Shown: positions 54,244-63,965 of the stretch, one piece after another
Numbering within the stretch: position 1 is the first letter of the stretch
How the letters are laid out: each line of letters begins with the position of its first letter
Source: CAYWWM01 sp965198025
Lineage (GTDB): Bacteria > Acidobacteriota > Terriglobia > 2-12-FULL-54-10
DNA: 64,000 nt
Direction of reading: 5' to 3'
Assembly: GCA_965198025.1 (NCBI GenBank)
Contig: OZ240237.1
Location: 1,674,001 to 1,738,000 of the forward strand
Program-made: the position numbers and the translations under genes
The notes under the pieces: generated by a model
What the model was told of the DNA's origin: nothing
Databases searched by the model: none
What the model saw: the letters and a program-made list of their open reading frames with translations, nothing else

Positions 54244-57200
54244 CTAGAAGGTGAACTTCAGGCCGAACTGGATCTGCCGGGCGGTGGTGGTCAATTCGTC
54301 ACCGGGAATGCGCCCGGCATGCGGGAGGTAGCGGGTGATTCCATCGCCGGCCGCATCCGGGTCGAATACATCTGCTTCCGGCAGACCCAGGTTTGGACGG
54401 TTGAGGAGGTTGAAGAATTCAGCCCGGAACGTCAGGTCCTTTTCTTCACCCATCTGGAACCGCTTGGTTAGCGTGAAGTCCAGGCTGATCAGCCGGGGTC
54501 CGATCATCGTGTTTCGGCCGATATTCCCGAAGAAGCCCGGTTGCGGCACAGCCAGTCCCAGCGGATTGGGCAGCGCGAACGCGTTCGGGTCGAACCACTG
54601 GTCCGGGCTTCCAATGATGGGGTTGAGGACATTGCCCGTATAGTTGGGATTGACATCAGGACGCTCCGAGCCCCCGCTATTCCCCTGCCGGGACCAATCG
54701 AATCCCATGTCGGGGGTGAAGGGCTGTCCGGCCAGCGCCGTGAAGACCCCGCTGACAGTCCAGCCGCCCAGAATCGCATTGGCGGCGCCGCTCTCAAACT
54801 GGAACGGCAGCGGAAGCGTGCCCGTCGACGTGAACACGTGCGTGGAGTCGAAGGCCGCCCGCCCCCAATCTCTGGTCAAATTAAACGGGTCCTGGGAGGT
54901 GCCGGGGTCCCGCGTCCCGTTGTCGCTGCTGTTCAGACCGCCCTGTTGGTTCATGACCTTGGAATAGGTGTAGTTGGCCTGGAAGAGCGCACCGGCAACG
55001 GTCTGGCGCGAAAACCGAACTTGCAGACCGTTGTAGTTGGCGTTCGCATCGTCGGCTCTCTGCCGGACGCGGTCCCAGTTGGGGTTGCGGCGGATGCCCG
55101 TGGTCGAGGTCGAGGGGCACCGGCGGGCAAGACTCGATACCCCATCCCACCCACCATACGGCGCAGGCAGGCAGACCTCGGAGCCGCCGCTGCGCGAAGG
55201 ACGGTAAACGACGCCATTCGACAGGAGTTCGGGTATGGGGGAATTGAGCTGGAAGTAGCGTTCGAGGTGGCGCTGCTGGGAGCCGACGTACGCGATCTCG
55301 ACCACGCCCCGCGCCCCTAATTGCTGCTGCAACGCCAGGGTGTAGCTGTACTTGGTCGGCTGGTCCATGTGCGGCAACAGCGGTTCAGTCCGCAGCCGCA
55401 CGGCGTCGCCCGTCACAACCCGTGAAGTCAGCGGGAAGGTGTTCGCCAGCACATCCTCGTTCCGAATCCGGGCCCGCGAGTAGAAGGGAGGATACTTCGA
55501 CAGGCTCTGCGTGTAGTAGGAGGGCAGAATCAGGTCATGGTAAACGCCGACGCCGCCGCGCAACACCCGCGAAGCGCTGTCGTCCAACTGCCACGCAAAC
55601 CCGAACCGCGGCTGGACGTTCTTCCTGCCCATCTCCGTGAACGCGTACAGATCCGGTCCGATGTTATCCGGATATCCAGGATATCCAGAGGTTCTTTCCA
55701 CCCTCCAATCCGGATGGAGACCTAATTGATTCTCGTTATGGTTGATATCGAGCAGATTGGAGATCCGGTTGTTGGCTTCGGTGGGGTCGGTGATCCACTC
55801 CCAGCGCAGCCCCAAGTTCAGCGTCAGCCGCGGGTTCACCTGCCAGTCATCCTGGAAGTAGACCCCGTACATCGTGTTGCGGAGGCCCTTGTAGCCGGTC
55901 TGCCCGGGCAAGGTCCCGGACCACTCGTGAGGTTGAGCCAAGAGCAGGTTCTCGGGGGTCTCGAAGGCGTAAGCCGCTCGAGTATCCGTCTGCACGTTCA
56001 TGTTGTTCTGGACGCGCCGGATCGAACCGCCCCACTTGAACGTGTGCGTACCCCGGACGTAGGTCATGTCGTCGCCCCACTCCCAGAGGTTGTATTTCCA
56101 CCATCGGGGCCGCGTGCCGTTGCTCCCGCCTTCATCGTAAAACAGGATGCCGTTGATTTCTCCGACGATGATCTCGCCGATTACCTGCCCCGGGACCCAG
56201 GAAAGCCCCTCCAAGCCAGAATTCGTGAGAATTGCATCCTGGACCTGCGCCGTCCGATTGAGAGCGACTCGGGCCGAATTGACAATGGTCGGCGAGACCA
56301 CCGAGTTGGCTTGCAACGTAATGTACTGCCGCCGCGCCTCGTTTGTATTCAGAAAGGCTTCTTGTTCATCGGGGTTATTCCGACTGTCGTCATCGAAGGA
56401 GTAGCGGCCAAAGATGTTGGTCGAGTTCGTGAGCTGATGGTCCACCCGGCCCATGAAGTAATCCTGCCGGCTGGCTTGATTGGGCGCCGAAAAGTAGAGG
56501 CCCACCGAACTGTCCAGCCCCCCCGGGTCATTGGGGTCAAACGGCAAGATCTGGTGCGGGTCCGGATAGAGTGCAAAGAAGGGCACCACACGGGGGTCGG
56601 GCGTAACCATGTAGGTGCCGCTGCCGTCGGCCAGGGGCAGGATTCCCTGCTTGACCGCCGGGGTCGGCACGCGGACCTCTGTGCTTTGGCTCAACGCCTC
56701 GCGCAACCCTTCATAGCCGGCGAAGAAGAACGTCCGGTCCCGGATGATCGGCCCGCCGATGGTGCCGCCGAACTGGTTCCGGCGGAACGGCGGAACGTCC
56801 CCCGTGCCGTCCCCGTCGAAGTCCAGGTCATCCCGGAACTTCCGCGCATCGAACGCGCTGTTGCGCAGGAACTCGAACGCCGTTCCATGCACCTGGTTGG
56901 TGCCGGTCCGGGTGACCGCCGAGATCACCGCCCCGGATGCCCGCCCGTATTCGGCGCTGAAGGTCGAGGCCACGATCTTGAACTCCTTGATCGTATCCAC
57001 GCCCATGTTGGTTCCCGCCGCGCCGCCCGGCGTGTTGTTCGACGCATCGTTGATGTCCGTCCCGTCCAGCAGAAAGCTGTTCGACGTCGCCAGACTGCCC
57101 GACGCGCTGAATTTGTTTCCCCCCGGGCTGCCGTTAAAGCTCTGGCCCGACGTCGTGTACTTGACAATCCCGGGTTGCAGCAGCGCCAGCTGGTCGTAGC

Positions 57201-57651
57201 TCCGGCCGTTGAGCGGCAACTCCCGGATCGTCCGGTCGTCCACCAGGCCCGTGATGTTGGCGTTCGTCAACTCGATCAGCGGAGCCTCGCCAGTCACTTC
57301 CACCGTCTGCGTGACCGCCCCCACCTGCAGCGTGAAATCAACGACTGCGGCCCGGCCCACCGTCAGGACGATTCCTGAGCGGACCGCCGTTTGGAACCCA
57401 TCGAGTTGGGCTCGCACTTCATAGTTGCCTAAGCTGAGCGCCGGAGCCGAATACCGCCCCGCTGCATTGGCTGTTACCGTACGGGTGATCCCCGTATCCT
57501 GATTGGTGAGTACCACATTGGCTCCCGGAAGCACCGCGCCCGATTCATCGCGCACCGTCCCCGAGATGGTTGCCGTGTTCACCTGCGCCCACACCAGTGA
57601 GCTGCAAAAGGCGAACGCCAACGCCAGCATTGCAATTCTTCGCGTCGCCAT
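54244..57651 (-). CDS. Oar-like TonB-dependent receptor
   Basis: The 1135-residue protein has a signal peptide (MLALAFAFCSSLVWAQ), a carboxypeptidase-regulatory-like domain (ATISGTVRDESGAVLPGANV, NYEVRAQLDGFQT), a plug with PLNGRSYDQLALLQPGI and SNSFLLDGTDIND, and a long barrel ending TARQIQFGLKFTF. ATG 57651 follows AGGAGGAGGGTGACT; the frame stays open upstream to 57888. It is more distant from the 21.4-27.6 kb pair than these are from each other. Substrate is unknown. Confidence 0.92.
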   Translation of the reverse strand: MATRRIAMLALAFAFCSSLVWAQVNTATISGTVRDESGAVLPGANVVLTNQDTGITRTVTANAAGRYSAPALSLGNYEVRAQLDGFQTAVRSGIVLTVGRAAVVDFTLQVGAVTQTVEVTGEAPLIELTNANITGLVDDRTIRELPLNGRSYDQLALLQPGIVKYTTSGQSFNGSPGGNKFSASGSLATSNSFLLDGTDINDASNNTPGGAAGTNMGVDTIKEFKIVASTFSAEYGRASGAVISAVTRTGTNQVHGTAFEFLRNSAFDARKFRDDLDFDGDGTGDVPPFRRNQFGGTIGGPIIRDRTFFFAGYEGLREALSQSTEVRVPTPAVKQGILPLADGSGTYMVTPDPRVVPFFALYPDPHQILPFDPNDPGGLDSSVGLYFSAPNQASRQDYFMGRVDHQLTNSTNIFGRYSFDDDSRNNPDEQEAFLNTNEARRQYITLQANSVVSPTIVNSARVALNRTAQVQDAILTNSGLEGLSWVPGQVIGEIIVGEINGILFYDEGGSNGTRPRWWKYNLWEWGDDMTYVRGTHTFKWGGSIRRVQNNMNVQTDTRAAYAFETPENLLLAQPHEWSGTLPGQTGYKGLRNTMYGVYFQDDWQVNPRLTLNLGLRWEWITDPTEANNRISNLLDINHNENQLGLHPDWRVERTSGYPGYPDNIGPDLYAFTEMGRKNVQPRFGFAWQLDDSASRVLRGGVGVYHDLILPSYYTQSLSKYPPFYSRARIRNEDVLANTFPLTSRVVTGDAVRLRTEPLLPHMDQPTKYSYTLALQQQLGARGVVEIAYVGSQQRHLERYFQLNSPIPELLSNGVVYRPSRSGGSEVCLPAPYGGWDGVSSLARRCPSTSTTGIRRNPNWDRVRQRADDANANYNGLQVRFSRQTVAGALFQANYTYSKVMNQQGGLNSSDNGTRDPGTSQDPFNLTRDWGRAAFDSTHVFTSTGTLPLPFQFESGAANAILGGWTVSGVFTALAGQPFTPDMGFDWSRQGNSGGSERPDVNPNYTGNVLNPIIGSPDQWFDPNAFALPNPLGLAVPQPGFFGNIGRNTMIGPRLISLDFTLTKRFQMGEEKDLTFRAEFFNLLNRPNLGLPEADVFDPDAAGDGITRYLPHAGRIPGDELTTTARQIQFGLKFTF

Positions 57652-58259
57652 AGTCACCCTCCTCCTGTTGGATTTGGTTAGCGGCGAAACCTGCTGCGCC
57701 TGGTTATTGTTCGGACGGAAGCCTGCTTCTGCACGAACTGTCACTATCCCAACCCGACCCGTAGAACTCAGTCTCTTCCCTGTCCAGTACGGCGGCTCTT
57801 CGGTTCCCGTTACCCAATTCCCCAAATTTGTAAAGACCTGACACCGCCTCTCGATGTTCATCATACGCCACTGCAGCCGAGACCACAATCAGCTTTGCAA
57901 TGTATATTTGCCAATTAGCTATACGGGTTTTGGCAGTCCAAACCCTGAGTCTGAACCGGCAATTCGTCCAAATTTCGGTGTTCGAACCGCTATGACGTGA
58001 TGAGTCTTGCCGACATGGCAGAATGAGGATGTGCGGGCGAAGTGGTAGCCAAAACGTCTGCCTCTCGCGGTACTCCAGGTGGGGATTGACGAAGCCAGGA
58101 CACGCGAAGTAGGATTGCCGTAACCGGGGAATCGGCCGGTGCTGTTACGTGTTCTGCTAATCGTCCGGCGAGTCAGGCAGGACGGACGCCGGCGCGGGTG
58201 AGGGAACGCGGAGCGATGCGCAAGAGTTCTTTGCAGGGAAGTCTCCAAGTCGCTACGCT
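57652..58259. other. Gene-less stretch before the IS3 remnant
   Basis: No convincing gene is seen in 608 bases. The part near 57652-57900 is the probable leader of the receptor gene. A TGCCGACATGGCA inverted repeat is near 58008. The right side borders a truncated IS3-type transposase. Confidence 0.5.
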
Positions 58260-58622
58260 AGCGTGGTGCGCGTGCTGCAAAGCATTCCACGGGATCGGGG
58301 TAGGCCGAAGCGGCTGTTCTGTGACAACGGATCGGAGTTCTCCAGTCAAGTGCTGGACCTGTGGGCCTATCAGAACGGGGTGAAGATCGATTTTTCTAGG
58401 CCCGGCAAACCGACCGACAACGGGCACATCGAATCGTTCAATGGGACGTCCCGGGAAGAATGCCTGAACACCCATTGGTTCACAACACTGGGAGAAGCCA
58501 GGCAGATCATCGAAGCTTGGCGGAGGGAGTACAATGAGAGTCGACCTCACCGGGCCCTGGGGGAGCAGATCGCAGCTAGCTGCGATCTGAAAGGCCTGCA
58601 AAACCCGCAAGACTCACCCTGA
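58260..58622 (+). pseudogene. IS3-family transposase OrfB, 3' fragment
   Basis: About 119 codons from a GTG at 58263 match the end of the integrase core: RLFCDNGSEFSS with the second catalytic Asp, GKPTDNGHIESFNG with the Glu, and ECLNTHWF, ending EYNESRPHRALG. The 5' half with the first Asp is missing, so it cannot be active. The stop is followed by about 95 gene-less bases before the amidase gene end. No complete IS end pair is identified. Confidence 0.85.
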
Positions 58623-58716
58623 CCCTGGTACAGAATTCCTGGACCCTTCAAGTGATGTAGACTCTATCACAAGGATTGGTACAAAAACTCGGTCTGGTCA
58701 AACCGATGTTTAAACC

Positions 58717-60684
58717 TCACGGAAGCGGTCCAAAGTCAGGTGGTGGTATGCGGTGTTTCGTTGATGCCTCATAGGCAGAAGCTATCTTGATGAGTGTTGG
58801 CTCACCAAAATGCGGGCCGGCGAAGGTAATGGACACGGGCAGCCTTGCAGGAATAGGTCCCACCAGTTTCCCATCTCCATCACGGTCAAACACATGGGAC
58901 GTAAATCCTGCCGGGACGTTCATCGTGGGAAAGCCGCCATCTCTACCCATTACTCCCCAAATGCTATGATGGTTCGGACTATTGTACCTTGAAGGTTCCG
59001 AAGGATTCCCAAGCACATGGGCGACATGGATACTGGACGGATAGGTCACAGCATGAAGGTCGAGCATTGTCATGCATTGCAGGAAGACGGTCTTATAGGC
59101 AAGCCTGTCCTGAAAAAGGCTGGCCAGATCCAGCGTCATGGCGGCATTAATGCGCTCCAGCTGTACTTTAAAACTCGTGAAATCGGTGCCGGGACGAATA
59201 TCAGTAAAGAAATTCGCCTTGTTAATCATATCCGTGACGCTTTGGATATTCGAATCGCCCCGCTCTCGCAGATAACGGTTCAGGAAGTATTTATTTTCTC
59301 CGATGATGAACTTCGGTCCCAGACTCCTGATATTCGGAACTCCACTTTCCGTATGCGGAACTAGCGATGGATCGAAGTACATATCCACCAAGCGTTGGAT
59401 GGGGTCTTCTCCTGGTGGAAATTGATCTGGGAACTGGTTGATGAATAGCTGGTTGCGATATATTGGAACATACTTATCAACACATTCCTGGAACAGGGCG
59501 CCATGCTCGCCTGGATCAATGATAGTCGCGCCAAGGCCGCGCAGATCGTCAATGGCTCTGTCCACAATATCGATGCTCTGGAACGAAGCCTCATTGAAAA
59601 GATCTTTATCCATGAACTCGCGGACCACCCCGATACGCATACCCTTCAGGGGCTCCTTGTTGACATCTTCTTCAGCGACTACAAAGTTATGGTAGGGTTC
59701 TTCCGGGGTACGGCCAATGCTATAGACAGTCCTCTCATCCCTGGGGTCATACCCGGCGATGACATCAATCACACGGGCAGCGTCCTCTACTGTGCGACAT
59801 ATGGTTCCGGTTCGGTGATTAAACGCCTCTCCAAACATACCGTCCTGACTCACCAGTTCCTGCGTCGGTGCTATCCCGACAGCGCTGGCATTTCTGGCGG
59901 GGTGAAGGATCGATCCACCGGTCTCCTCCGCAATAGCACACGTGACCAAATTCGCTGCCACGGACGAGCCGGAGCCACCACTTGAACTACCGGGGGATCG
60001 GGTCGTATCGTGGGGATTACACAATGTCCCGCCAAAAGAGCTCCTGGATCTTTGTGAGCCGCCTTCTCCCAGATTAGCTTTAGCCAAAATAATAGCCCCT
60101 GAATCTCTGAGTCTCGTTATGACATTGGCATCATCCGGCGGACGGTCATTTTCATAAAAGGCATCCATGCCAAGCGTAGTGCGCATATCAAACGTGTCAT
60201 ACTGGTCCTTAATACTAAATACGACACCATGCAATGGGCCCACTAATTTTCCTGTCCTGGCAAACTCTTCATCCAGCGCAGCTGCAACTTCCAGCGCGTC
60301 AGGCATGTCAGGGGCGTTGTCTTCAAGGTCCGTCATGCTGCGTGCCTTACGTTCGTCAAAGCCCCATACTTCTCTGTGCTCAGGCCTGAGGTTCAAAGTC
60401 ATTAGCGCATTGATTTGACCTGCATTTGGAATTATCGAGACAGGTCCAAGGATCCCTTCAGGTTGATTCACACATACCCCGTTATATGCTTTTATTCGCT
60501 CAAGGTACATGTGAACTACGTCTGTAGCAGTAATCTGTTTTGTCGTTATTGCCTTTTGGATATCCTCAATGGTCGCTTCTAACAGGTTAAAAGGCTTTTC
60601 CTGACCATGGGCAGGAGATACGACCGAGAGTAATACATATAGAAGCAAGGTCGACTGAGCAAGCCCTGAACAAGAACTCTTCAT
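58717..60684 (-). CDS. Exported amidase-signature enzyme
   Basis: Amidase-signature enzymes hydrolyse amides with a Ser-cisSer-Lys triad. The 655-residue protein has a signal peptide (LLLYVLLSVVSPAHG), the lysine in VVFSIKDQYDTF, the Gly/Ser-rich SPGSSSGGSGSSVAA with the bridging Ser, and the nucleophile Ser in EETGGSILHPA. It is longer than many amidases (about 480-550). AGGAGGTACTTCT precedes ATG 60684. Base composition is lower in GC than neighbours (48% over 59041-59100 against 72% over 62041-62100). An IS3 remnant lies behind. Confidence 0.88.
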   Translation of the reverse strand: MKSSCSGLAQSTLLLYVLLSVVSPAHGQEKPFNLLEATIEDIQKAITTKQITATDVVHMYLERIKAYNGVCVNQPEGILGPVSIIPNAGQINALMTLNLRPEHREVWGFDERKARSMTDLEDNAPDMPDALEVAAALDEEFARTGKLVGPLHGVVFSIKDQYDTFDMRTTLGMDAFYENDRPPDDANVITRLRDSGAIILAKANLGEGGSQRSRSSFGGTLCNPHDTTRSPGSSSGGSGSSVAANLVTCAIAEETGGSILHPARNASAVGIAPTQELVSQDGMFGEAFNHRTGTICRTVEDAARVIDVIAGYDPRDERTVYSIGRTPEEPYHNFVVAEEDVNKEPLKGMRIGVVREFMDKDLFNEASFQSIDIVDRAIDDLRGLGATIIDPGEHGALFQECVDKYVPIYRNQLFINQFPDQFPPGEDPIQRLVDMYFDPSLVPHTESGVPNIRSLGPKFIIGENKYFLNRYLRERGDSNIQSVTDMINKANFFTDIRPGTDFTSFKVQLERINAAMTLDLASLFQDRLAYKTVFLQCMTMLDLHAVTYPSSIHVAHVLGNPSEPSRYNSPNHHSIWGVMGRDGGFPTMNVPAGFTSHVFDRDGDGKLVGPIPARLPVSITFAGPHFGEPTLIKIASAYEASTKHRIPPPDFGPLP

Positions 60685-60869
60685 AGAAGTACCTCCTGGG
60701 TTCTATTACCGATCCTGAAGGCCACATTGCGGGGCAGGCGGGTATCCTCAGCCTTGTGGACGACACCCATGCTGCCTGTGTCGAGATGGCCCAAAACTTC
60801 ATATTGGTTCAGCCACGTGCCTGGAGAAAGAGCCACAGCGTACCCCCGCCGGTGCAATCCTGTGGGCTG
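60681..60869 (-). pseudogene. Ser/Thr protein kinase N-terminal remnant
   Basis: Between stops this minus-strand frame reads ...LSPGTWLNQYEVLGHL then DTGSMGVVHKAEDTRLPRNV and AFRIGNRTQ. This is the start of a PknB-type kinase: glycine loop GxGSMGVV, then the VA[IL]K segment with Arg instead of the catalytic Lys. The frame ends after RTQEVLL, its stop overlapping the amidase ATG. A related piece (DRLPRTVAFR) follows the ankyrin gene at about 60890-60924. The rest of the kinase is missing. Confidence 0.55.
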
Positions 60870-60924
60870 CTATGAATCGGTGCGCACCTAGCTTATCGGA
60901 AGGCCACGGTGCGGGGCAAGCGGT

Positions 60925-62586
60925 CTATGGATTCCCGGGCACTGGTGGGGCGCTTCGCTTCTCTGTACGGGTCACAGGCGTGGCGCCCAATCGGAGAAGC
61001 AATTCCGCCGTGCTCTTGTGCTCATTGGCTGAGCCGCGATAGCGCTTGTCGCGCCGGTCCACGAAGCCGGAGGGGTCTCCCTGCGCGATACTGAGCGGCG
61101 TCTGGCCATAACGATCCTTCGGGTCGAGGCGGGCACCTCGGCTTACCAGGAACTCGATGATGGCATTGGCCCCCCGATAGGCGGCGCCGTGCAGCGCGGT
61201 CTGGCCGTCTTTGTCAGCTGCGTTGACGTCGACTCCGAGTTCAACTGCCAGCTGAACGGCTTCCAGAGCATTGGCTTCTTCGGCTGGCGTGCGGTCTTCG
61301 AGCTGGCCCAGGCCGGCGGCCACGATAAGCGGCGTCACTCCATCCTGGGTCGCCAGCAGGGGATTCGCGCCAGCCCTCACGAGGGTTTGCATGGCCGCGA
61401 CATCGCCCGACGCAGCCGCCAGCAGGAACGGAGTTGCGCCAGGCTGCCGCAGATGCGGCATATTGTTGATATCGGCGCGGGCGAAGGGCGGGTAGTTGAA
61501 GGGTGGAAAACCTTTACCGATGCGGGCGTTTGGATCGGCTCCCCGCGCCAGAAGGGCCTGCAGTAAGTCGGGCATGTTGGGGAAGATCCATTCCTCGTCA
61601 GTTGGAATTCGCCCTCGGGCCATGCCGATTGCCGCACTGCCTTCACGCACCGCGTAGTGCAGCGGGGTCAGACCCCATCCATCCGTCAGGTTTGGATTCG
61701 CGCCCTGTTCAAGCAGGAAGAGCGCCAGCGTCTCGTATCCGTTGGCTGCTGCCACCAGCAGCGCATTGCCGTAGTCTGGGGTGGCGGAATCGAGATCCGC
61801 CCCCGCCTCCAGCAGCATTCTGGCTGTTTCCAGATCGCCGTGCATGCTGGCGAACATCAGCGGCGTAAACCCGCCCTTGGAAGAGACTGGGTCCCGATGA
61901 AAGTCCTCCGCATCTCGCCGGCCCATTCTGCCTGGGACATGCTCGTGAACTCCGAAAGTAGCATACAGCAGTGGCTGGAAGCCTTCGGTCAGATGCGACG
62001 CGGCATCGACGTCTGCCCCGCGAGCGATGAGCATCCGCACGATTTCCGGACGCTTCTGCGCTGCAGCCCACATCAGCGCCGTCTGCCCGCGGCGGGTCGC
62101 TCTGTTAACATCCGCACCGTGTTCCAGCAGCGCTCGCACCGCATCCGCATTGCCCGTCCGTGCGCAGACCATGAGCGGTGTCGCCCCGCTCCACCGAGCA
62201 GCGTTCGGATCGGCCCCCCCCTCCAGCAGCTTCTCTGCCATGGTGTGGCTCCGATTGGTGCAGGCCAGGGAAAGAGGTGTGACACCATAATCGTTCGCCA
62301 GATTTGGATCGGCGCCCGAGCGGATCAGAAGGTCCGCCATTCTCAGGTCGTCCCAGCGGGCCGCCCACGCCAGCGCCGTCGTTCCGTCCAGCTGAGCTGC
62401 ATTCACATCCACATGCTGTTCCAACAGAGCCAGCGCAGTCGCCCAGTCGCGACTCTTGACTGCCTCCGCCAGCCGCAAATCGCCGGGGGGAGACGAAAAG
62501 CTCATCGCCGAAAAGATGATCGAAAACGCGGCCGACAGAAGGAAATTCTTTGCCCCGCCGTTGGAACGCATCGTGCTGTGGTCCAT
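60925..62586 (-). CDS. Exported ankyrin-repeat protein
   Basis: The 553-residue protein has a signal or anchor segment (NFLLSAAFSIIFSAMSFS) followed by about a dozen ankyrin repeats of 33 residues, for example DGTTALAWAARWDDLRMADL, then GVTPLSLACTNRSHTMAEKL and GQTALHGAAYRGANAIIEFL. Ankyrin repeats bind partner proteins. ATG 62586 is preferred to GTG 62619 because of AAAGGG before it. It is 41 bases behind the DUF1552 gene and likely co-transcribed; such pairs are frequent in Acidobacteria and Planctomycetes. Confidence 0.9.
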   Translation of the reverse strand: MDHSTMRSNGGAKNFLLSAAFSIIFSAMSFSSPPGDLRLAEAVKSRDWATALALLEQHVDVNAAQLDGTTALAWAARWDDLRMADLLIRSGADPNLANDYGVTPLSLACTNRSHTMAEKLLEGGADPNAARWSGATPLMVCARTGNADAVRALLEHGADVNRATRRGQTALMWAAAQKRPEIVRMLIARGADVDAASHLTEGFQPLLYATFGVHEHVPGRMGRRDAEDFHRDPVSSKGGFTPLMFASMHGDLETARMLLEAGADLDSATPDYGNALLVAAANGYETLALFLLEQGANPNLTDGWGLTPLHYAVREGSAAIGMARGRIPTDEEWIFPNMPDLLQALLARGADPNARIGKGFPPFNYPPFARADINNMPHLRQPGATPFLLAAASGDVAAMQTLVRAGANPLLATQDGVTPLIVAAGLGQLEDRTPAEEANALEAVQLAVELGVDVNAADKDGQTALHGAAYRGANAIIEFLVSRGARLDPKDRYGQTPLSIAQGDPSGFVDRRDKRYRGSANEHKSTAELLLRLGATPVTRTEKRSAPPVPGNP

Positions 62587-62627
62587 CCAGATCCCTTTCT
62601 GCACCTGCTTTTCAGGCACTGGTTTGT

Positions 62628-63965
62628 CTAGACGACGGAGAGCAGTTCCAGTTTTCCGGTACTGTCGCCGAAGTGATCCACCGGAACCCCGACCCGGTCG
62701 AGCAGCGTCAAAAACAAATTCGTCACCGGCGGGCTGTTCGGATACATGAGGTGCCGTCCACCCTTGAGGCCTTCGGCACCGCCCGCCACCAGCAGCGGCA
62801 GGTTGGTTGGGTTATGCCGGCTGCCATCGCTCAAGCTGCTCCCGTACAGGATGATGGAACGATCCAGCAGCGAGCCGTCGCCATCCGGGGTGGTGTGCAG
62901 CTTTTCCAGAAAATACGCAAACAGCTTCGTATGATAGAGGTCGATCTGGGCAACTTTCGCAACCATAGCCGGATTGTTGTCGTGGTGCGACAAGGCATGG
63001 TGCCCTTCCTCCATGCCGATCTCCCGATACGCTCGCTCGCTCTTTTCCCGAGCCATCAGGAACGTACTCACGCGAGTCAGATCGGCCTGGAAGGCCAACA
63101 CCTGCAAATCGGCCATGAGCTGGGCGTGCTCGTCGTAGGTGGCCGGGACGCCCGCGGGCCGGTCCATCACCAGAATATCCCGGGACGAGTTCTCCTCCGC
63201 ATTCCGGATGCGGTGCTCCACATCGCGGATGCCATCGAGGTACTGTGAGAGCTTTCCTCGGTCGCCGGGTCCGAGCCCGCCGAGCAACCGTCTGAGTTCC
63301 TCGGTCACCGAATCCAGGATGCTGCGGTCCTGCTGAATGCGTCGGCGACGCTCGGCAGGGTCCGTGCTCTCATCTGCCCCAAAGAGCCGTTCGAACACTT
63401 TGCGCGGATCATTTTCGACCGGCAGCGGCGTCGTGGCGTTGCGCCAGGACATCGTATTGAGGTAGGCATCCGTATCGGCGGCATCAGCCCCAGCGCCCTG
63501 TTCGCCCAAATCCAAAGTCACTTCGAGCGAGGCCAGTTGCGTATCCTTGCCCAGCTCTTTGGCGGCAATCTGGTCCAGCGAAATGCCGGCCTGGGCCGGC
63601 GGCTTCGGGTAAACACCCGTCAGAAAGGCGCCACTCGCGCTGGCGTGCGGGCCAGCGGGGCGCTCCCCTTTGGGGGGAACAGCAGCATGGTTGGCGAGTC
63701 CGCTCACCAAGAGAATCTGGTCTCGAAAAGGCGCGACGGGCTTCAGCGTCGAAGGGATTTCGAAATTGGCCCCTTCCCCTGTAGGCGTCCAGTGTTCCAT
63801 AATGATGCCGTTCGGGACATAGACAACGGAAAGCCGGGATGGCCGGGCCGTCGTAGCCTGCGGGCCGGCGAATGCAGGCGTCATCGAATCCAGCAGCGGC
63901 AGCGCCAATGTCGTTCCAATTCCGCGCAGAAACGTGCGACGGGGAATTGCCTTCTTGAAAATCAT
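62628..63965 (-). CDS. DUF1552-family exported protein
   Basis: The 445-residue protein carries a twin-arginine-like signal (IPRRTFLRGIGTTLALPLLD) and the DUF1552 body, with SVVYVPNGIIMEHWTP, LVSGLANHAAVP, GHHALSHHDNNP and LYGSSLSDGSRHN, resembling alkaline-phosphatase-superfamily sulfatase-like proteins. DUF1552 genes normally follow a DUF1592/1588/1587 cytochrome-type gene; that partner would lie beyond the right edge. AGGAGGTCCCAAG precedes ATG 63965. No activity is proven for the family. Confidence 0.93.
   Translation of the reverse strand: MIFKKAIPRRTFLRGIGTTLALPLLDSMTPAFAGPQATTARPSRLSVVYVPNGIIMEHWTPTGEGANFEIPSTLKPVAPFRDQILLVSGLANHAAVPPKGERPAGPHASASGAFLTGVYPKPPAQAGISLDQIAAKELGKDTQLASLEVTLDLGEQGAGADAADTDAYLNTMSWRNATTPLPVENDPRKVFERLFGADESTDPAERRRRIQQDRSILDSVTEELRRLLGGLGPGDRGKLSQYLDGIRDVEHRIRNAEENSSRDILVMDRPAGVPATYDEHAQLMADLQVLAFQADLTRVSTFLMAREKSERAYREIGMEEGHHALSHHDNNPAMVAKVAQIDLYHTKLFAYFLEKLHTTPDGDGSLLDRSIILYGSSLSDGSRHNPTNLPLLVAGGAEGLKGGRHLMYPNSPPVTNLFLTLLDRVGVPVDHFGDSTGKLELLSVV

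Noticed and set aside
55726..57378. 550-codon open frame antisense to the third Oar-like receptor
   Set aside because: No domain or signal is seen; it mirrors the receptor reading frame.
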